A DNA stretch of 64,000 nucleotides. It comes from Chiridota heheva (Eukaryota; Echinodermata; Holothuroidea; Apodida; Chiridotidae). Below the pieces are notes generated by a model. That model saw only the letters and a program-made list of their open reading frames with translations, ran no database searches and had not been told where the DNA came from. The stretch's first letter is position 1, and every line of letters begins with the position of its first letter. The position numbers and the translations under genes are program-made. Shown in pieces: positions 12,690 to 24,519 of this stretch. The DNA is taken from positions 62,001 to 126,000 of the forward strand of contig JAIGNY010000132.1 in the NCBI GenBank assembly GCA_020152595.1, in the 5' to 3' direction.

Positions 12690-15600
12690 TTAGATCATTC
12701 CAGAGGTAGTAAGAAAAGAAAACAGGGGAAGATTGAGAGAAACACTGGAACTAAACGAGAGAGGAAGTGCATGAGTTGAAAAAACAAAGTAGAGAGAAGG
12801 GGGTGGAAGAGGAGGACTAAAGAATAGGGAAGCATGATAAAGGAAAGAGATAATTTTATCCGGAAGATTTTTCTGGAAAAACTTGGCTGATGAGTTGTGG
12901 GGAGCGAGGGAAACTCTGGGAATGTTGTACAGGGACAAGCAAGGAGGACTTGATGGACTGTAAGGGTGCAATGGCAATTGTTGCAGAGGAGTGAGGGGGA
13001 GCCAATAAGGAAGTGGGAGTGAGTGAGATGGGTGTGACCTATTCTAAGGCAGGTAATGTAAATGTTGTCGACATGGGAGAGGTTGTGGATGGTAGGTTTA
13101 ATCGGAATGGTGGGCTGAATAACATGGAGTTTGTTATTAGTTTAGGAGTCCCACAAGTTTTGCCAGCAGTCACGGCAAGCTTAGCGGCTGCATCAGCTCT
13201 GTCAATGCCAGGGATGCCAACATGGCTGGGTATCTAAAAAAAAAGAATACTTTTCCTGCAAGGTGCAAGAAAGGGGGAAATACATTTCCTGCAAGGGGGG
13301 GGGGATACTTTTACTGCTAGGAGGGGATACTTTTCCTGCAAGGGAGGGGGAGATATTTTTCCTGCAAGGGAGGGGGGGTGAAAGGAGTCTACGGAGGTGT
13401 TATTATCCCATCTAAAATTTGAGTAAAGAAGTAAGGACAGCCTTGGAGTCAAAGAAGGTGGCAAAGTGGCTGAGCGAGGAGTAAAATTGAGGGTGAGGAG
13501 GATGGCCTTGGCCTCAGCCAAGAAGATGGAAGAGTAGTCCGGAAGCCTGCTACTGAGAATGGTGTCTTGGATGACGGCAGCAGCAGCAGTCTTGTCGCCT
13601 TCCTTGGAGCCATCAGTATAGATGGAAGTGTACTTTGAGAGTTGGTCTTTGATTTGGTTGTGGAGGTTGATGAAGAGGTTAAGGTGGGTTTGAGTTTTTT
13701 TTTTTTTTATGAGTGGAGAGGCCCAGGTAGAAAGAAGGTGGCCTAGGGAGGAAAAGTGGGCCAGGGGAAGGTGCCAAGATTGGCGGGGTTGATGCCGAGA
13801 TGGAGGAGGTCTGATTTGATGCTAGGCTGAAAGGAGGGGATAGGGTTTTAGTCTTATCAAAGAGGGAGGAGAAATTGGGGTACCAAATGAGGTTGTAAAC
13901 AGGGTTCTGGAACTTCAGAAACTTTGTGTGTTCAACTTTTGGGATGCGATTACCATTGAGCACAAGGTTCGGTTTGGGGTGGAGGTTGTTGAAATGACAA
14001 AAGTGCATGCAGACTGTCTGGTCTTTGGAGAATTTAAAACCGTTTTTGTTGCTCCAGTCTTGCAGCAGGTCGAGGCTGGTTTGGAGCCTACTTTCAACAA
14101 TAGGAAAGCTAGGGGAGAAGTAGAAGATGGTAAAGTCATCCACATATAAGGTACGTTTGATGTTGGGGCCAAGCTTATCCGCGATGTCGTTGATGCTCAG
14201 GTTGAAGAGAGTGAGAGAGAGGATGCTGCCTTTGGGGACGCCCTCTTCTTGGGGGTACGAGTTGGAGAGGGTGTGGCCAATACGAACTTGGAACCGCCTG
14301 GATGAGAGGAAGTTTTGAATAAAGATGGGGAGATGGCCTCTGAGGCTGATGGTGTGAAGTTTGCGGGTAATGCCGTATTTCCAAGTAGTGTCGAAAGCTT
14401 TCTCAAGGTCAAAAATATGGCAATGAGGTGTTCCTTTTTTGCAAAGGATTCCCGGATAGCGGTGTCGAGCGTAATTAACTGGTCTAGGGCATTGCGACGT
14501 TTTCGGAAGCCGCTTTGGTCAGGGGAGAGGATTCTGTTGGTCTCAAGAAACCAGTTTAGTCTCTGATTAATGATCCTTTCCATAATTTTACAAAGACAGC
14601 AAGTTAGGGCGATGGGGCGGTAGCTGGAGGGGTCAGTACCGTCTTTCCCCGGTTAAAGGACAGGGATGAAAATAGCTGTCCTCCATATGGGGGGAAAGGA
14701 GTGTGAGGTCCAAATGTTGTTGAAGATTGTGAGTGGGGTAGTGGTGGCCTTGATGGGGAGGTGTTTCAGGAACTGGTGGGGGATGTTATCTGGGCCCTTA
14801 GAGGTACAGCCAGCGTCATGGATGGCTAGGTTTAATTTAGATAGGGTGAGAGGGGCGTTGTAGCTTTCAAAGTTGTCGGAAAGAAAAGTGATTTTCCGGG
14901 CTTCATCAGAAGCTTTTTTGGTGTTGAAGGCATTGGAGTAGTTGGTCGAGGATGAGATGTTGCTGAAAGTGGTGGCGAGGTGGTTAACGATGTCCTTTTT
15001 TGCGGTGAGGTCACCATTCTGAGAGAGATGGGAGATGGGAGATTTGCCCACTCTGCCGTGGAAGCTGTAAACCATTCTCCAAATCTTCTTTGTGGGGGTG
15101 TTGGTGGTGAGAGAAGAGATGAAGTTGTTCCAAGTGTTAGTTTTACTGTCCTTGATAGTGCTTCTGGCCTTGGCACGGCTGATGCGAAAGAGGTTGAAGT
15201 TATGGGTGGTAGGGTTAGTTTTGCAGTTCCTGAGGGCTTTTTTCCTGTTCTTGATGGCGGTTTTGCAGTCATCAGAGAACCAGGGGTTGAGGGGATGTTT
15301 TGGGGGTTTGGAGGTTTTGGAAATTGAGCAGGTGGCGATGTTGATAAGGATATTACTGAAGTTTGACATGGGTTCCTCATCCTCAAGGAGATGGGGGGAG
15401 AGGTGTGAGTCACAAAGGGTTTCGAAAAGGGGCCAGTCAGCCTTCTCGAGGTTCCAATTTGGGGTGTGGTCAGTGGGGGTTTGAAGGTTGAAGTGTATAA
15501 GAAGAGGGTAATGATCACTACCAAAGAGGTCAGCAGTGACTCTCCAACTAAAATCAGGGAGGAGGTTGGGGTAACAGATAGACAGGTCAATACAGGTAAG

Positions 15601-16164
15601 GGAACCTGTGGCAGGGTGAATGTAGGTTGGGGAGTTAGTGTTGAGCAAGGAGAGGCTGTGCTGACGAAGAGTGTTCTCGATGAGCTTGCCTCTGGGGGTG
15701 GTGGTAACAGAGCCCCACAGAGGGTTGTGAGCGTTGAAGTCACCAAGAAGGATGAAGGGGGAGGGGAGCTGAGAGATGAGATTGTTAAGGCTGGTTGGCT
15801 AAATGTTGGTGTTGGGGGAGATAGATATTGCAAAGAGTGAAAGTTTTGTGGAGGGAGATAGATATACAGATGGCCTGAAGGTCGGTGTGCACTTGAACAG
15901 GGCTGTGCGGGATATCGTGTCTTACGAGAATGGAGATGCCCCCACGGGCCCTGTCAGCGCATCCACTTTATGTTTGTGATAGCAAGCGAAGTTGTTGAGG
16001 GAGTAATGGTCGGTGGTTTTGAAGAAAGTTTCTTGTTGGCAGAAGACGACCGGGTTGAAGGTGGTGACCAGAAGGTCAATTTCTTCAGAATTGGCCTTAA
16101 GGCTCCTTATGTTCCATTGTATAACGTTGAGAATGTTATTTCTATCGTTTATGTTGCATGCCAT
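12690..16164 (-). pseudogene. LINE ORF2: endonuclease, reverse transcriptase, RNase H
   Basis: ORF2 starts at 16164 with an AP-endonuclease N-terminus (QWNIRSLKAN and CQQET motifs). It shifts frame near 15930 and resumes through the endonuclease end (GSDHYPLL) into reverse transcriptase. The polymerase site reads YVDD near 14160. The frame breaks again near 14650 and 14400. The segment after the thumb is shortened, joining directly to sequence that lies further downstream in copy 2. RNase H follows (YTDGS near 13610, AEAKA near 13510) and is disrupted by a local tandem expansion. A C-terminal Cys-His cluster is degenerate here but clearer in the other copies. At least four frame breaks are visible. 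Confidence 0.8.
13246..13386. repeat. Tandem expansion inside the LINE RNase H region
   Basis: Four to five irregular units of ~25 bp, each with ACTTTT(C/A)CTGC followed by a G-run, replace normal RNase H sequence. The matching part of copy 2 (around 19430-19480) has a single unit, so the expansion happened after this copy inserted. Confidence 0.7.
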
Positions 16165-16178
16165 AAGGAGGCATATGG

Positions 16179-17516
16179 TTATCTTGAGGAGGATCTGTTC
16201 GGTCTGAGTTGGTTAATTTTCTCTTTGGATTTGTCCCTATTTCTTTGGAAACGGTTATTTTTGAAAGTTGGACGAGAAGTATGTTCGGTAACCGAACAAT
16301 CCATGTTCTCTTCCCTGTCATTAGTGTGGGTTTGGATGGTGGACTGTTTGTTTATTGGTTGTTTCTTGGTTTGTTGCTTGTTGATTGGGTGACTCTTACT
16401 GTTAGCCACGTTGGCTTGAGTTTGTTGGCATTAGGTGTGTTGACGTAGGGGATGGCGGAAGTCTTTGAGGAGGAAGGAAGGTTAGGGGGAGAAGTGGTGG
16501 TGGTGGAGGTCGTTTGGGTAGTAGGTGGATTGTTTGTTGTCAATGGTGATGGGCTTAGGACTTGGTAAGAAGAGCTAGGCGAGGTCTGTTTTGGTGTGCG
16601 AGTCAGTTTTTTTTGTGTTAGGGGGGGCATTATTGGTGTTGGAGGAGACTACGCTCGAGTAGGATGGTTTAGTGAGCAGTAAAGCGAGAAATTGCTTCCT
16701 GGCCTCTGGGTATGTGATGTTGGGGTTAAGGGATTTTAGTTTGGTTATTTGTTTTTCTTGGAGCCAGGTGGGGCAGTCTTTAGAGAAGGAGGGATGGTTT
16801 GCTGGATGGGTACCGCTGCAATTCGTACAGTGTGGGGTGCTAGTGCAGGAGGTGCTGTCATGGTCTAGGGCTCCACAGTTGCCATAGCGCGCTTGGCTGC
16901 GGCAGGAGTTTTTCCCATGGCCATACCTCTGGCACTTATGGCAACGATGGGGCTTTGGGATGTAAGGGGTGACTGGGATCCTTAAGTAGCCTGCTGTTAT
17001 GTGGGAGGGGAGAGTTGGTGTGGAAAAAGTTAGAAAAATGGTGTTAGTGGGAGTTTCGGCACCGTCTCTCTTGAGGACGAGACGACGGGCTTCTGTGACA
17101 TTTTGGTTGGTTAGTTCATTTACGAGGTCTTTATCAGTAAGGTAGGCCAGATCCCTGGATCTGACCACACCTTTACTGTAGTTTAGGGAACGGTGGCGGG
17201 TAATAGTAATGTCAATACCTGTATTAGCTAGGGTTTTAATCTTGAGGAGGGTGGTAGCTTGAGTATCTCTGGTGCAGTGCACCAGGAGATTCTTGGATCT
17301 GAGGGTGGAGACTTTAGGGAGGGTACCGACAAGGCCTTGGAGTGCCTTGTGGATTAGGAATGGGGAAACTTTCTTGAAACTACCTTCTTTATTTGTGGCC
17401 TGTATTATAAGGATTTTAGGGATTGGGGCTGAATAATGATTAACAGTGGTAGTAGGTGGGTTACGGGGAGGGGAGGGAGGTTCAAGATCAAGGTCAAGGA
17501 AAAAGTGTTTTGTCAT
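16179..17516 (-). pseudogene. LINE ORF1: Gag-like zinc-knuckle protein
   Basis: The first 313 residues are open from 17516 to 16575. The centre carries three adjacent Cys-His knuckles, starting with CHKCQRYGHGKNSC, then NCGALDHDSTSC and CTNCSGTHPANH, typical of ORF1 in I and Jockey LINEs, where the protein binds the element's RNA. The Ser/Thr/Asn-rich C-terminus is split between other frames (16630-16352 and 16409-16179), so one or two indels broke it. It ends just before the ORF2 start at 16164. Confidence 0.8.
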
Positions 17517-17530
17517 TGTGGAAAAAAAAC

Positions 17531-18279
17531 CAAGGGCCGAGACCCAAGGCAGCTAAAAAAAAAATCGCGGAACTACTATATTAGGACCGCTATACTTGTA
17601 CCGAAGGCGCGAAAAGTCTGGTCAGAACGAAAAGGAACGAAAGAAAAATATAAAAGGAAACGATCTCACTGAGAACAAAAGCCCATCCACAGAGAAAAAA
17701 ATTGAAAATGATGATATAAAACAAAATTTGTGCAAAGTAAAGTGAAAAACGGAGCGAAATATTAAGAAAGAAAAGAATCAGATTGGAGTCACGTCTCTCT
17801 CGTTGCACACGCTGTGGAAAAGCCAAAAATCAGCTTGTATGAAGAGTTTTTCACGACATAGCAAAGGAGAATTTTAAGGCTTAAATTTTTTAGTTTTGTA
17901 ATGTTCTTTTCAACCTTAAATTTCATGACTTTTTCAAACAAAGATTAGTTTATCAAGTGAATGAACAGAATTATTCAACCTTCAAGTTTTGTGATAATGA
18001 TGGGATTCTATCCAAGCTTTGGCTATAAAATCATAAAATAACAAAAAATTTAATTTGAGATTTGAAATTTGAAAATGAAATTTGAGATTTAAATGACATG
18101 ATTGAACTATTCTCATATTCATTAATACCAAGTGGGCGGAATACATAGATAACAACAGAAACAATTTTTCAAACTTTGGATTAACCGATCATAATAGTTC
18201 AAAAAGAGTTTTAATCCCTCCAAAATGAGCAATTTTAAAGCGATATTAAAACATTATCTCCCATGAAAAACTGCCTCAC
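17531..18279. other. LINE leader remnant and aminopeptidase intron
   Basis: The stretch to about 17.82 kb is A-rich and probably the LINE 5' untranslated region. The rest, up to the exon at 18280, is AT-rich intron of the aminopeptidase gene. No further exon was recognised. Confidence 0.5.
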
Positions 18280-18412
18280 CTTGATTCCGAAGTCAAGCCA
18301 CATCTGACAAAGTTCCTGAGCGGGTTTCATGAGGACCTCTCCGGCTGATAAATCTGGTACGAACGGCGGCCATCCGCTCTCGCACAACCATTTCTTGAAT
18401 TCAAAACCTTTT
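18280..18412 (-). CDS. RNPEP: Aminopeptidase B-like exon (start of C-terminal domain)
   Basis: The exon begins after TTTTTCAG and ends at AAG before GTGAGG. It begins in phase 2, completing an Arg codon from the exon at 20680-20756, and ends in phase 0. It encodes 44 residues including GFEFKKWLCESGWPPFVPDL and LMKPAQEL, which match the start of the leukotriene-A4-hydrolase-like C-terminal domain of M1 family aminopeptidases. This helical domain packs against the catalytic domain and helps shape the substrate pocket. The remaining ~130 C-terminal residues expected for the family were not found further left, so they lie beyond the window or in diverged exons I missed. Confidence 0.93.
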
Positions 18413-18719
18413 CTGAAAAATTTTAAATTTAAATCCATAATCTTTTCTACTTAGTGTGTGTGTGATATGAGGTAAAACATACCATCAAAACATTGTTGAT
18501 GTAGTCGCTCATTGGTTAACACAAGAAGCAAAAAACCTAAAAAAAGTCTAACATGTTGCTACATCTTTTTGATCATAAGATGAGCTACATTTCACTCCGA
18601 GAACAGACTCTGACATCTTTATTAGAATATTGGTGTTATGAGCTTGCAGAGTTGGAATTAATTATGAAATTTCCGACAGTTTTGAAAAAAAGGTGTAGAA
18701 AATCTTCCCATGAAAACCC

Positions 18720-20370
18720 ATCACAGTTTGTTTGTTTGATGAGGGCTTAACGGCACCACAACAACTAAGGTCAAATTGTGCCTGAGAGGTCAGATCATTC
18801 TAGAGGTAGGAAGGAAAGGAAACAGGGGAAGAATGAGAGAAATTTAAGGACAAAAGGTCAGAAAGCTGTGATCGTGAGGGGAGGTGCATGATTGAAACAA
18901 AAACAAAGTAGAGAGGGGGTGGAAGAGGAGAAATAAATATGGTCGTAGAGGGAGGCATGATGAAGGAAGGAGATAATTTTATCCGGAGGATTTTTCTGGG
19001 AGAACTCAGAAATTGAGTTGTAGGGAGCGAGGGAAGCTCTGGAAAGGTTGTACAGGGGGCAAGCAAGGAGAACATGATGGATTGTGAGGGTGCAATGGCA
19101 ATTGTTGCAATGGGGTTGGGGGGAGCCAATAAGGAGGTGGGAGTGGGTGAGATGAGTGTGACCAATTCTAAGACGGGTAGGTAATATGAACGTTGTCAAT
19201 ACGAGAGAGGTTGTTGATGGTGGCTTTGATCGGAATTGTGGGCTGGATGACATGGAGTTTGTTATCAATTTGGGACTTCCATGAGGTTTGCCAGCGGTTC
19301 CGAACAAGAGAAACGATAAGCGGTTTGATGTCAGAGAGGGTTTTAGGAAAAGGGGCAGGGAGGAGGGTTAGGGCAAGCTTAGCCCTGTCATTACCCAGGA
19401 TGCCAACATGGCTGGGTATCCAGAAGAAAAGAATACTTTTCCTGCAGAGGGTGGGAGAAAGGAGTTTGCGGAGGAGAAGGTGGCATGTGAGGTTATCCCA
19501 TTTAAGGTTGAGTAAAGAAGTAAGAACAGCCTTTGAGTCGGAGAAAATAACAAAGTGGCTGAGCGGGGAGTACTGAATAAAGTTAAGGGCAAGGACAATG
19601 GCCTTAGACTCAGCTGAAAAGATGGATGAGTAGTCGGGAAGTCTGCTACTGAGGGTGATGTCTTGGATGACCGCAGCAGCAGCTGTCTTGTTGCCCTCCT
19701 TGGACCCATCAGTATAGATGGAGGTGTAATTTGAGAGTTGGTCTTTGACTTGGTTGTGGAGACTGATAGTTTGAGCTTTGTGATGAGTGGAGAGGCCCAG
19801 GTGGACAGAAGGGAGGGGGATGGCCCAAGGAGGAAAAGTGGGCCAGGAGAAAGTGCCAAAAGTGGTGGGGTTGATGCCGAGATAGATGAGGTCTGATTTA
19901 ATGCGTAAGCCGAAGGGAGGGGATAGGGTTTTAGTCCTATCAAAGAGGGTGGAGAAATTGGGGTACCTAATGAGGTTGTAAACAGGGTTCTGGGTGTTGG
20001 TGAGGACCCTAAAAGCATAGGATAGGCTAAGCTTTCTACATCTAAGTAGAAAGGGGGGTTTGTTGGCTTCAACATGAAGGCTGGTGATTGGGGGGGTCCT
20101 GTAAGCACCTAGACAAAGCCCGAGGGCTTCATTTTGGATGGTGTTGATGTGGTTGAGGTATGAGTTGTGAGCGACACAGTAGACAATATTGCCGTAGTCA
20201 AGCTTGGCACGAATGGTGAGCCTGAAAATTTTGAGGAGAGCAAAGCGGTTCGCACCCCAAGTGGTGTTGAAGAGGAGTCTGAGGAGGTTCAGGGAGCTGT
20301 TGCATTTCAGTTTCAGGTTGGTGATGTGTTGCTTGTAGGTAAGCTTAGGGTCTAGAGTTGGAAATCACAG
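18720..20370 (-). mobile_element. 5'-truncated LINE copy 2 with target duplication
   Basis: The LINE body is 18727-20363. It is flanked by ATCACAG on both sides (18720-18726 and 20364-20370), a 7-bp target duplication. Read on the minus strand it carries the end of reverse transcriptase, an RNase H domain (YTDGSKEG near 19720; AESKA near 19605), the Cys-His C-terminus (CNNCHC then HHVLLACPLY near 19080) and a 3' tail of CAAA units. Frame breaks occur near 19370 and 19170. It sits in the aminopeptidase intron between the exons at 18280 and 20680, in the gene's own orientation. Confidence 0.88.
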
Positions 20371-20679
20371 AAATAATATCAGTATAGTAAATACATCTTT
20401 AAATGCTTTCCCCTTTCACAATGCACAATTTATCAAACAATTACATGTGGACATTTTGAGAACACAAATTTACCACATATATTGCTGCTTACTTATAAAA
20501 TCTATTTTTTTTTTTAATGAATGAAAAAAATAATCTTCCCGCAAATTCCAATTTTTCATGGGTTATTATAACTGCCGGAAGCATAGACTTTCCAGGTCTG
20601 TGGGCATGTAACTCAACTACTTTACTGGTCTTTACCAAAGGTGTTTGACGTTAAGACATTACACTGATCACATTCTTAC

Positions 20680-20756
20680 CTGTTCTGTATATCTTCGTCC
20701 TTGAGATGAGGAAAGTACTCTAAAAATAAATCTAAAAGATCTTCGGCAACAAGGCT
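20680..20756 (-). CDS. RNPEP: Aminopeptidase B-like exon (catalytic domain end)
   Basis: A 77-bp exon follows TTTACAG and precedes GTAAGA. It continues in phase 0 from the exon at 29218-29397 and ends in phase 2. It encodes SLVAEDLLDLFLEYFPHL and a charged tail, matching the helix region where the catalytic domain joins the C-terminal domain in aminopeptidase B. It is too short for ordinary open-frame detection; splice sites, phase and family similarity together support it. The preceding intron is 8.5 kb long and holds two mobile elements. Confidence 0.92.
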
Positions 20757-21556
20757 CTGTAAAGGGAAAAAGTTGATTACATTTAACAGTACAAGACCCT
20801 AGAATCTGAATTCCATTTCTTCTTAATAAACACTACAATATTCTGTTCATTGAACTATTTGGATAACCTCTAAAAATACTGCTGAGGAGACAATAATATA
20901 GGCGGCTGTACAAGATTTTACTTGGAAGGGCAAAGCATGATGGGAACAGGGGGGGGGGCAATTGCACTCCCTTGATTCTATGGTGAGCTGCCCATGGAGA
21001 AAATATTCAAACGTTATTCTGTATTTCTGGTCACATTTGAAGAAACAAGTGCATGTTTAACACCCATTGTCCAATTCTTCTCATAATTTATTGCATTAAA
21101 TTTTCATGTAAAAGAAAAGAAATCATAACAGGCCAATTTTCAACCAATATAACAACAGGTTTTGCTTTTAATATGGCTTTACTAGAATTTGATACAAATG
21201 AGAATATGCTGCTTCCAACTCACCATATCCCTTTAAAACGATTTACAAACTCAGACAAACTTGTTGGAACTCGGTAAAAATTTGTACTGTTTATTATGAA
21301 CCTACTTTTCCATTTTTTATTATTCAACAGTAGCACATCAGAAATTCAATTTTTGAAGTGGTTCTTTGATCTGTATGCTCTCATTTTTAATCAATATTTC
21401 TGAAATCTTTGATTTTAGGCATAACTTCCTGGATACCCCCAGTGTACCCAACCTTACTATCCTAACCTCTCCCCTCCCTCCCCAGTGTCGTCACCCCATT
21501 CAATGTTGATCATTGTTAATGTTTTACCGTTTTTTAAAATGAACTTAAAATACAAC
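20757..21556. other. Aminopeptidase intron, non-coding
   Basis: AT-rich intron sequence with no gene or repeat that I recognise, apart from a G-run near 20950. Confidence 0.6.
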
Positions 21557-21601
21557 TAGAACGGTAAATACCGTCATGGTTCGCATGCCCATGCAAATTG
21601 A

Positions 21602-21808
21602 CACCCAATAATAATAATAATAATAAATGTTATTTAAATACGCCATTCACCAAAGTACCATGGCGCTTACAAAGTGAAATAAAAACAAAATAAAAAAATT
21701 CAAAATAAGTGGGTCTTTAAGAGTTTTTTTAATACTGTGGTGGATGGAGAAGTTCTCATGTGGGTGGGTAAAGTGTTCCAGGATCTGGATGGGTAAAGTG
21801 TTCCATAT
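21602..21808 (-). mobile_element. LINE 3' fragment (CR1/L2 type)
   Basis: On the minus strand this reads LWNTLP, then a segment ending KKLLKTHLF, then AGCGCCATGG and a (TTA)n tail, the usual end of CR1/L2-type LINEs. It is missing from copy 2 of the surrounding repeat, whose sequence runs straight from GACACCC to ATATCATACG. It is therefore a later, severely 5'-truncated insertion. Confidence 0.65.
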
Positions 21809-21849
21809 CATATAATCCGGCCAATTATAAAAATGGCATCTCACATTTA

Positions 21850-23310
21850 AGTCCCACATGGCATCCTATGTCCCATATGGCATCCCACCCCATGTCCCAC
21901 ATGGCATCCCACTCCATGTCCCACATGGCATCCCACCCAATGTCCCACATGGCATCCCACTCCATGTCCCACATGGCATCCCACCCCATGTCCCACATGG
22001 CATCCCACTCCATGTCCCACAGGGCATCCTACCCCATGTCCCACACGACATCCCATCCCATCCCATGTCCCACATAGCATTCCACCATATCTCCCACATG
22101 GCATCCCACCCCATGTACCACATGACATCCCATGTCCCACATGGCATTCCATCAATGTCCCACAGGGCATCCCATCCTATGACCCACATGGCATCCCACC
22201 CCATGTCCCACATGGCATCCCACCCCATGTCCCACATGGCATCCTACCCCATGTCCCACACGACATCCCATCCCATGTCCCACATGGCATTCCACCATAT
22301 CTCCCACATGGCATCCTACCCCATGTTACACATGGCATTCCACCATATCTCCCACATGGCATTCCACCCCATGTCCCCTATGACATCCCATGTCCCACAT
22401 GGCATTCCATCATATGTCCCACAGGGCATTCCACCATATCTCCCACATGGCATTTCACCACACAGTGTCTCACATGGCATATTCCACCATATGTCCCACA
22501 TGGCATTCCACCATATGTCCCACATGGCATCCCATGCTATGACCCACATGGATCCTATCCTACATGTGTGTCCCCCATTAATCCTACCATATGTACCACA
22601 TGACATCCCTCCCTATGTCCCACATGGCATCCCTCCCTGTGTCCTGCATCAGTGGCTTCCCACCTGATGTCCCACATGGCATCCCACCATATGTTCCACA
22701 TGGTATCCCTCCCAATGTCCCAATGACATCCTACTTTATGTACCACATGGCATCACATTCCATGTTCCCATGGCCCCCCACCCTATGTCCCACATAGCCT
22801 CCTACCCTATGTCACACATGGCATCCTACCTATGTCACATATGGCATCCTACCTTATGTCACACATGGCATCACAACCTATGTCACACTCTGTGTTACTC
22901 GTGGCATCCCACCATGTCCCACATGGCATTCTACCCTGTTCCACATGGCACCCCCCGCATGGCATCCCACCCCATGTCCCACATGGCATCCCATAGGCTC
23001 CATAAGAAGTCTCATCCTAGCTATCACAGTCACTGATTGAGCATACTATGTATGAAAGTGTCAGTTCATATAATAACTTATATGCAAATGACTTGTTGAA
23101 ATGGGGTGGGACGCCATGTCCCACATGACATCCCATATCATCCCATGTCCCACATGACATTCCATCCCATGGCAATCCACCCTATGTCCTGCACTGTATT
23201 CCACCACATATCCTACGTGGCATTCCACCCTGTTCCACATGACATCCCATCCATGTCCCATATGGTATCCCACCCCCATGTCCCACATGTCATCCCACCC
23301 TATGTCTCAC
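21850..23310. repeat. 24-bp minisatellite array, copy 1
   Basis: The unit is 24 bp and begins CCCACATGGCATCCC, followed by a variable ACCCCATGT-like part. Units are nearly perfect at 21850-22260 and more diverged further right. Because 24 is a multiple of three, several frames on both strands stay open (one to 269 codons) without being genes. The array breaks at about 22990-23105 for a non-repetitive segment and then resumes briefly. Confidence 0.9.
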
Positions 23311-24249
23311 ATGACGTCCCATAAGCTCCATAAGAAGTCTCATCCTAGCTATCACAGTCCCTGATTGAGCATACTATGTATTAAAGTGTCACTTCATATA
23401 ATAACTTATGTGCAAATGAGTTTTTGAATAAGAAAAAAAGGTGGAGTCAAATAATTATGCCTGATATAGCCCTTGATGTATACAACATGGTAAATATTAT
23501 ATCATACATATGTCCCTCATGGCCACCATCCATGTCCCACATGGCATCCCTCCCTATGTTTATATGCAATCACATCCTGTCACACTCCCTGACTAAGCAT
23601 GCTAAATCAGGTCTGGTCAGGTCATATACTGTAGTAACTTTATGCAAATGAACACAATAATAAAGGTGGAGTTTAAAAAATCATGCCTGATATAACTGTT
23701 TGGTGCCCAAATATTTTGAAGAATTTTAAGGATTTCAAATCGTAAGTGCTACAAGAGAGACTTGAGGATCTCTGAAGAAAATTGGAAAATTATATCATTT
23801 TACAGTTAACTTCTAAGAAAATATCAAATGTATTGTAGACTTTTTAAGCAACTAGTCTTTAATCCTATCTTAAGTACCTCTGCAAAACTTTAAGATTTTA
23901 TAAGGAAATTCTGAGGAATTCTCAAAAAACTTTAACATTTCTGAGAAAATCTCAGGACAAATCTGTGGACGGCCGGACGGACGTAATCGCCATTACATAG
24001 GTTTGCACAAATGCTTCGCATGCGAACCAAAAAATCCAACATTGTACAGGGTGGAGAGGTGGGAGGTAAAAATTACGGAAGAAAAAATCACAAACTTCAA
24101 CACTATAGGTCTTATAACGCTCAATTGCTCCAACAGTTTTGTCCAAGATTGAAGTAGCTATTGTTGCATCTAATCTGTGTCACAGGTCATTCAAGAGTAT
24201 AAAACTTTGGACATTAAAGAAGGTATTTCCAAATTTTCACAGGATTCTA

Positions 24250-24519
24250 ATTTACCCCGCTAAGCATAGCAGGGATATGCATGAGAGTTATACTTACCTT
24301 CCATGTTATAAATATGCAATCTGGTCCATGACCTGATTCTAACGCACTTCTAATCGACCTTAAAAACATAGTAACCAGCCCAGCCCTGACCTCCATAATA
24401 CCTCTAATAACCCTCACTTAACATTCCACCAAGGCCTGAATGAGAGGGGAGGTGGGTCGGGACGCATGGAAGGTAAGTATAACTCTCGTAAATATCCCCA
24501 CTACGCTTAGCGGCGTAAA
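24250..24519. repeat. Fold-back hairpin at the left end of copy B
   Basis: Arms at 24250-24306 and about 24462-24519 are inverted copies, as in copy A at 979-1250. The next terminus (CTACTTCGTTATACC) follows directly. Confidence 0.75.

Larger units (their letters stand above)
12631..17530 (-). mobile_element. Decayed LINE retrotransposon, I-clade-like, copy 1
   Basis: Read on the minus strand this is a near full-length non-LTR retrotransposon: ORF1 with zinc knuckles (from 17516), ORF2 with AP endonuclease, reverse transcriptase and RNase H, then a 3' tail ending at about 12631. An RNase H domain together with a CCHC ORF1 points to the I group (I or Nimb type). Copies with the same 3' end lie at 18727-20363 and 54908-55323. 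Frameshifts and stops make it inactive. The 5' untranslated part may extend to about 17.82 kb, and I could not define a target duplication. Confidence 0.85.
21557..24040. mobile_element. Minisatellite-bearing repeat element, copy 1
   Basis: The left edge contains TGGTTCGCATGC (about 21574) and the right edge GCATGCGAACCA (about 24020-24031), a 12-bp terminal inverted repeat. Between them lie a large 24-bp minisatellite and a non-repetitive right part with several CTGAGGAA-like blocks, ending in GGCCGGACGGAC. Copy 2 at 29755-31862 has the same edges and order, so the whole unit moves as one. No transposase frame is visible. This copy carries an extra LINE tail at 21602-21808, and a segment of ~100 bp (22990-23095 and again 23315-23420) is duplicated. 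Confidence 0.7.

Noticed and set aside
14653-15840. Long plus-strand and alternative minus-strand frames over the LINE
   Set aside because: Shadows of the LINE ORF2 frame, which alone shows endonuclease and reverse-transcriptase motifs.
21858-22667. 269-codon open frame of HVPHGIPP-type repeats
   Set aside because: It is the 24-bp minisatellite read in frame. Other frames on both strands are also open, and there is no non-repetitive coding part.
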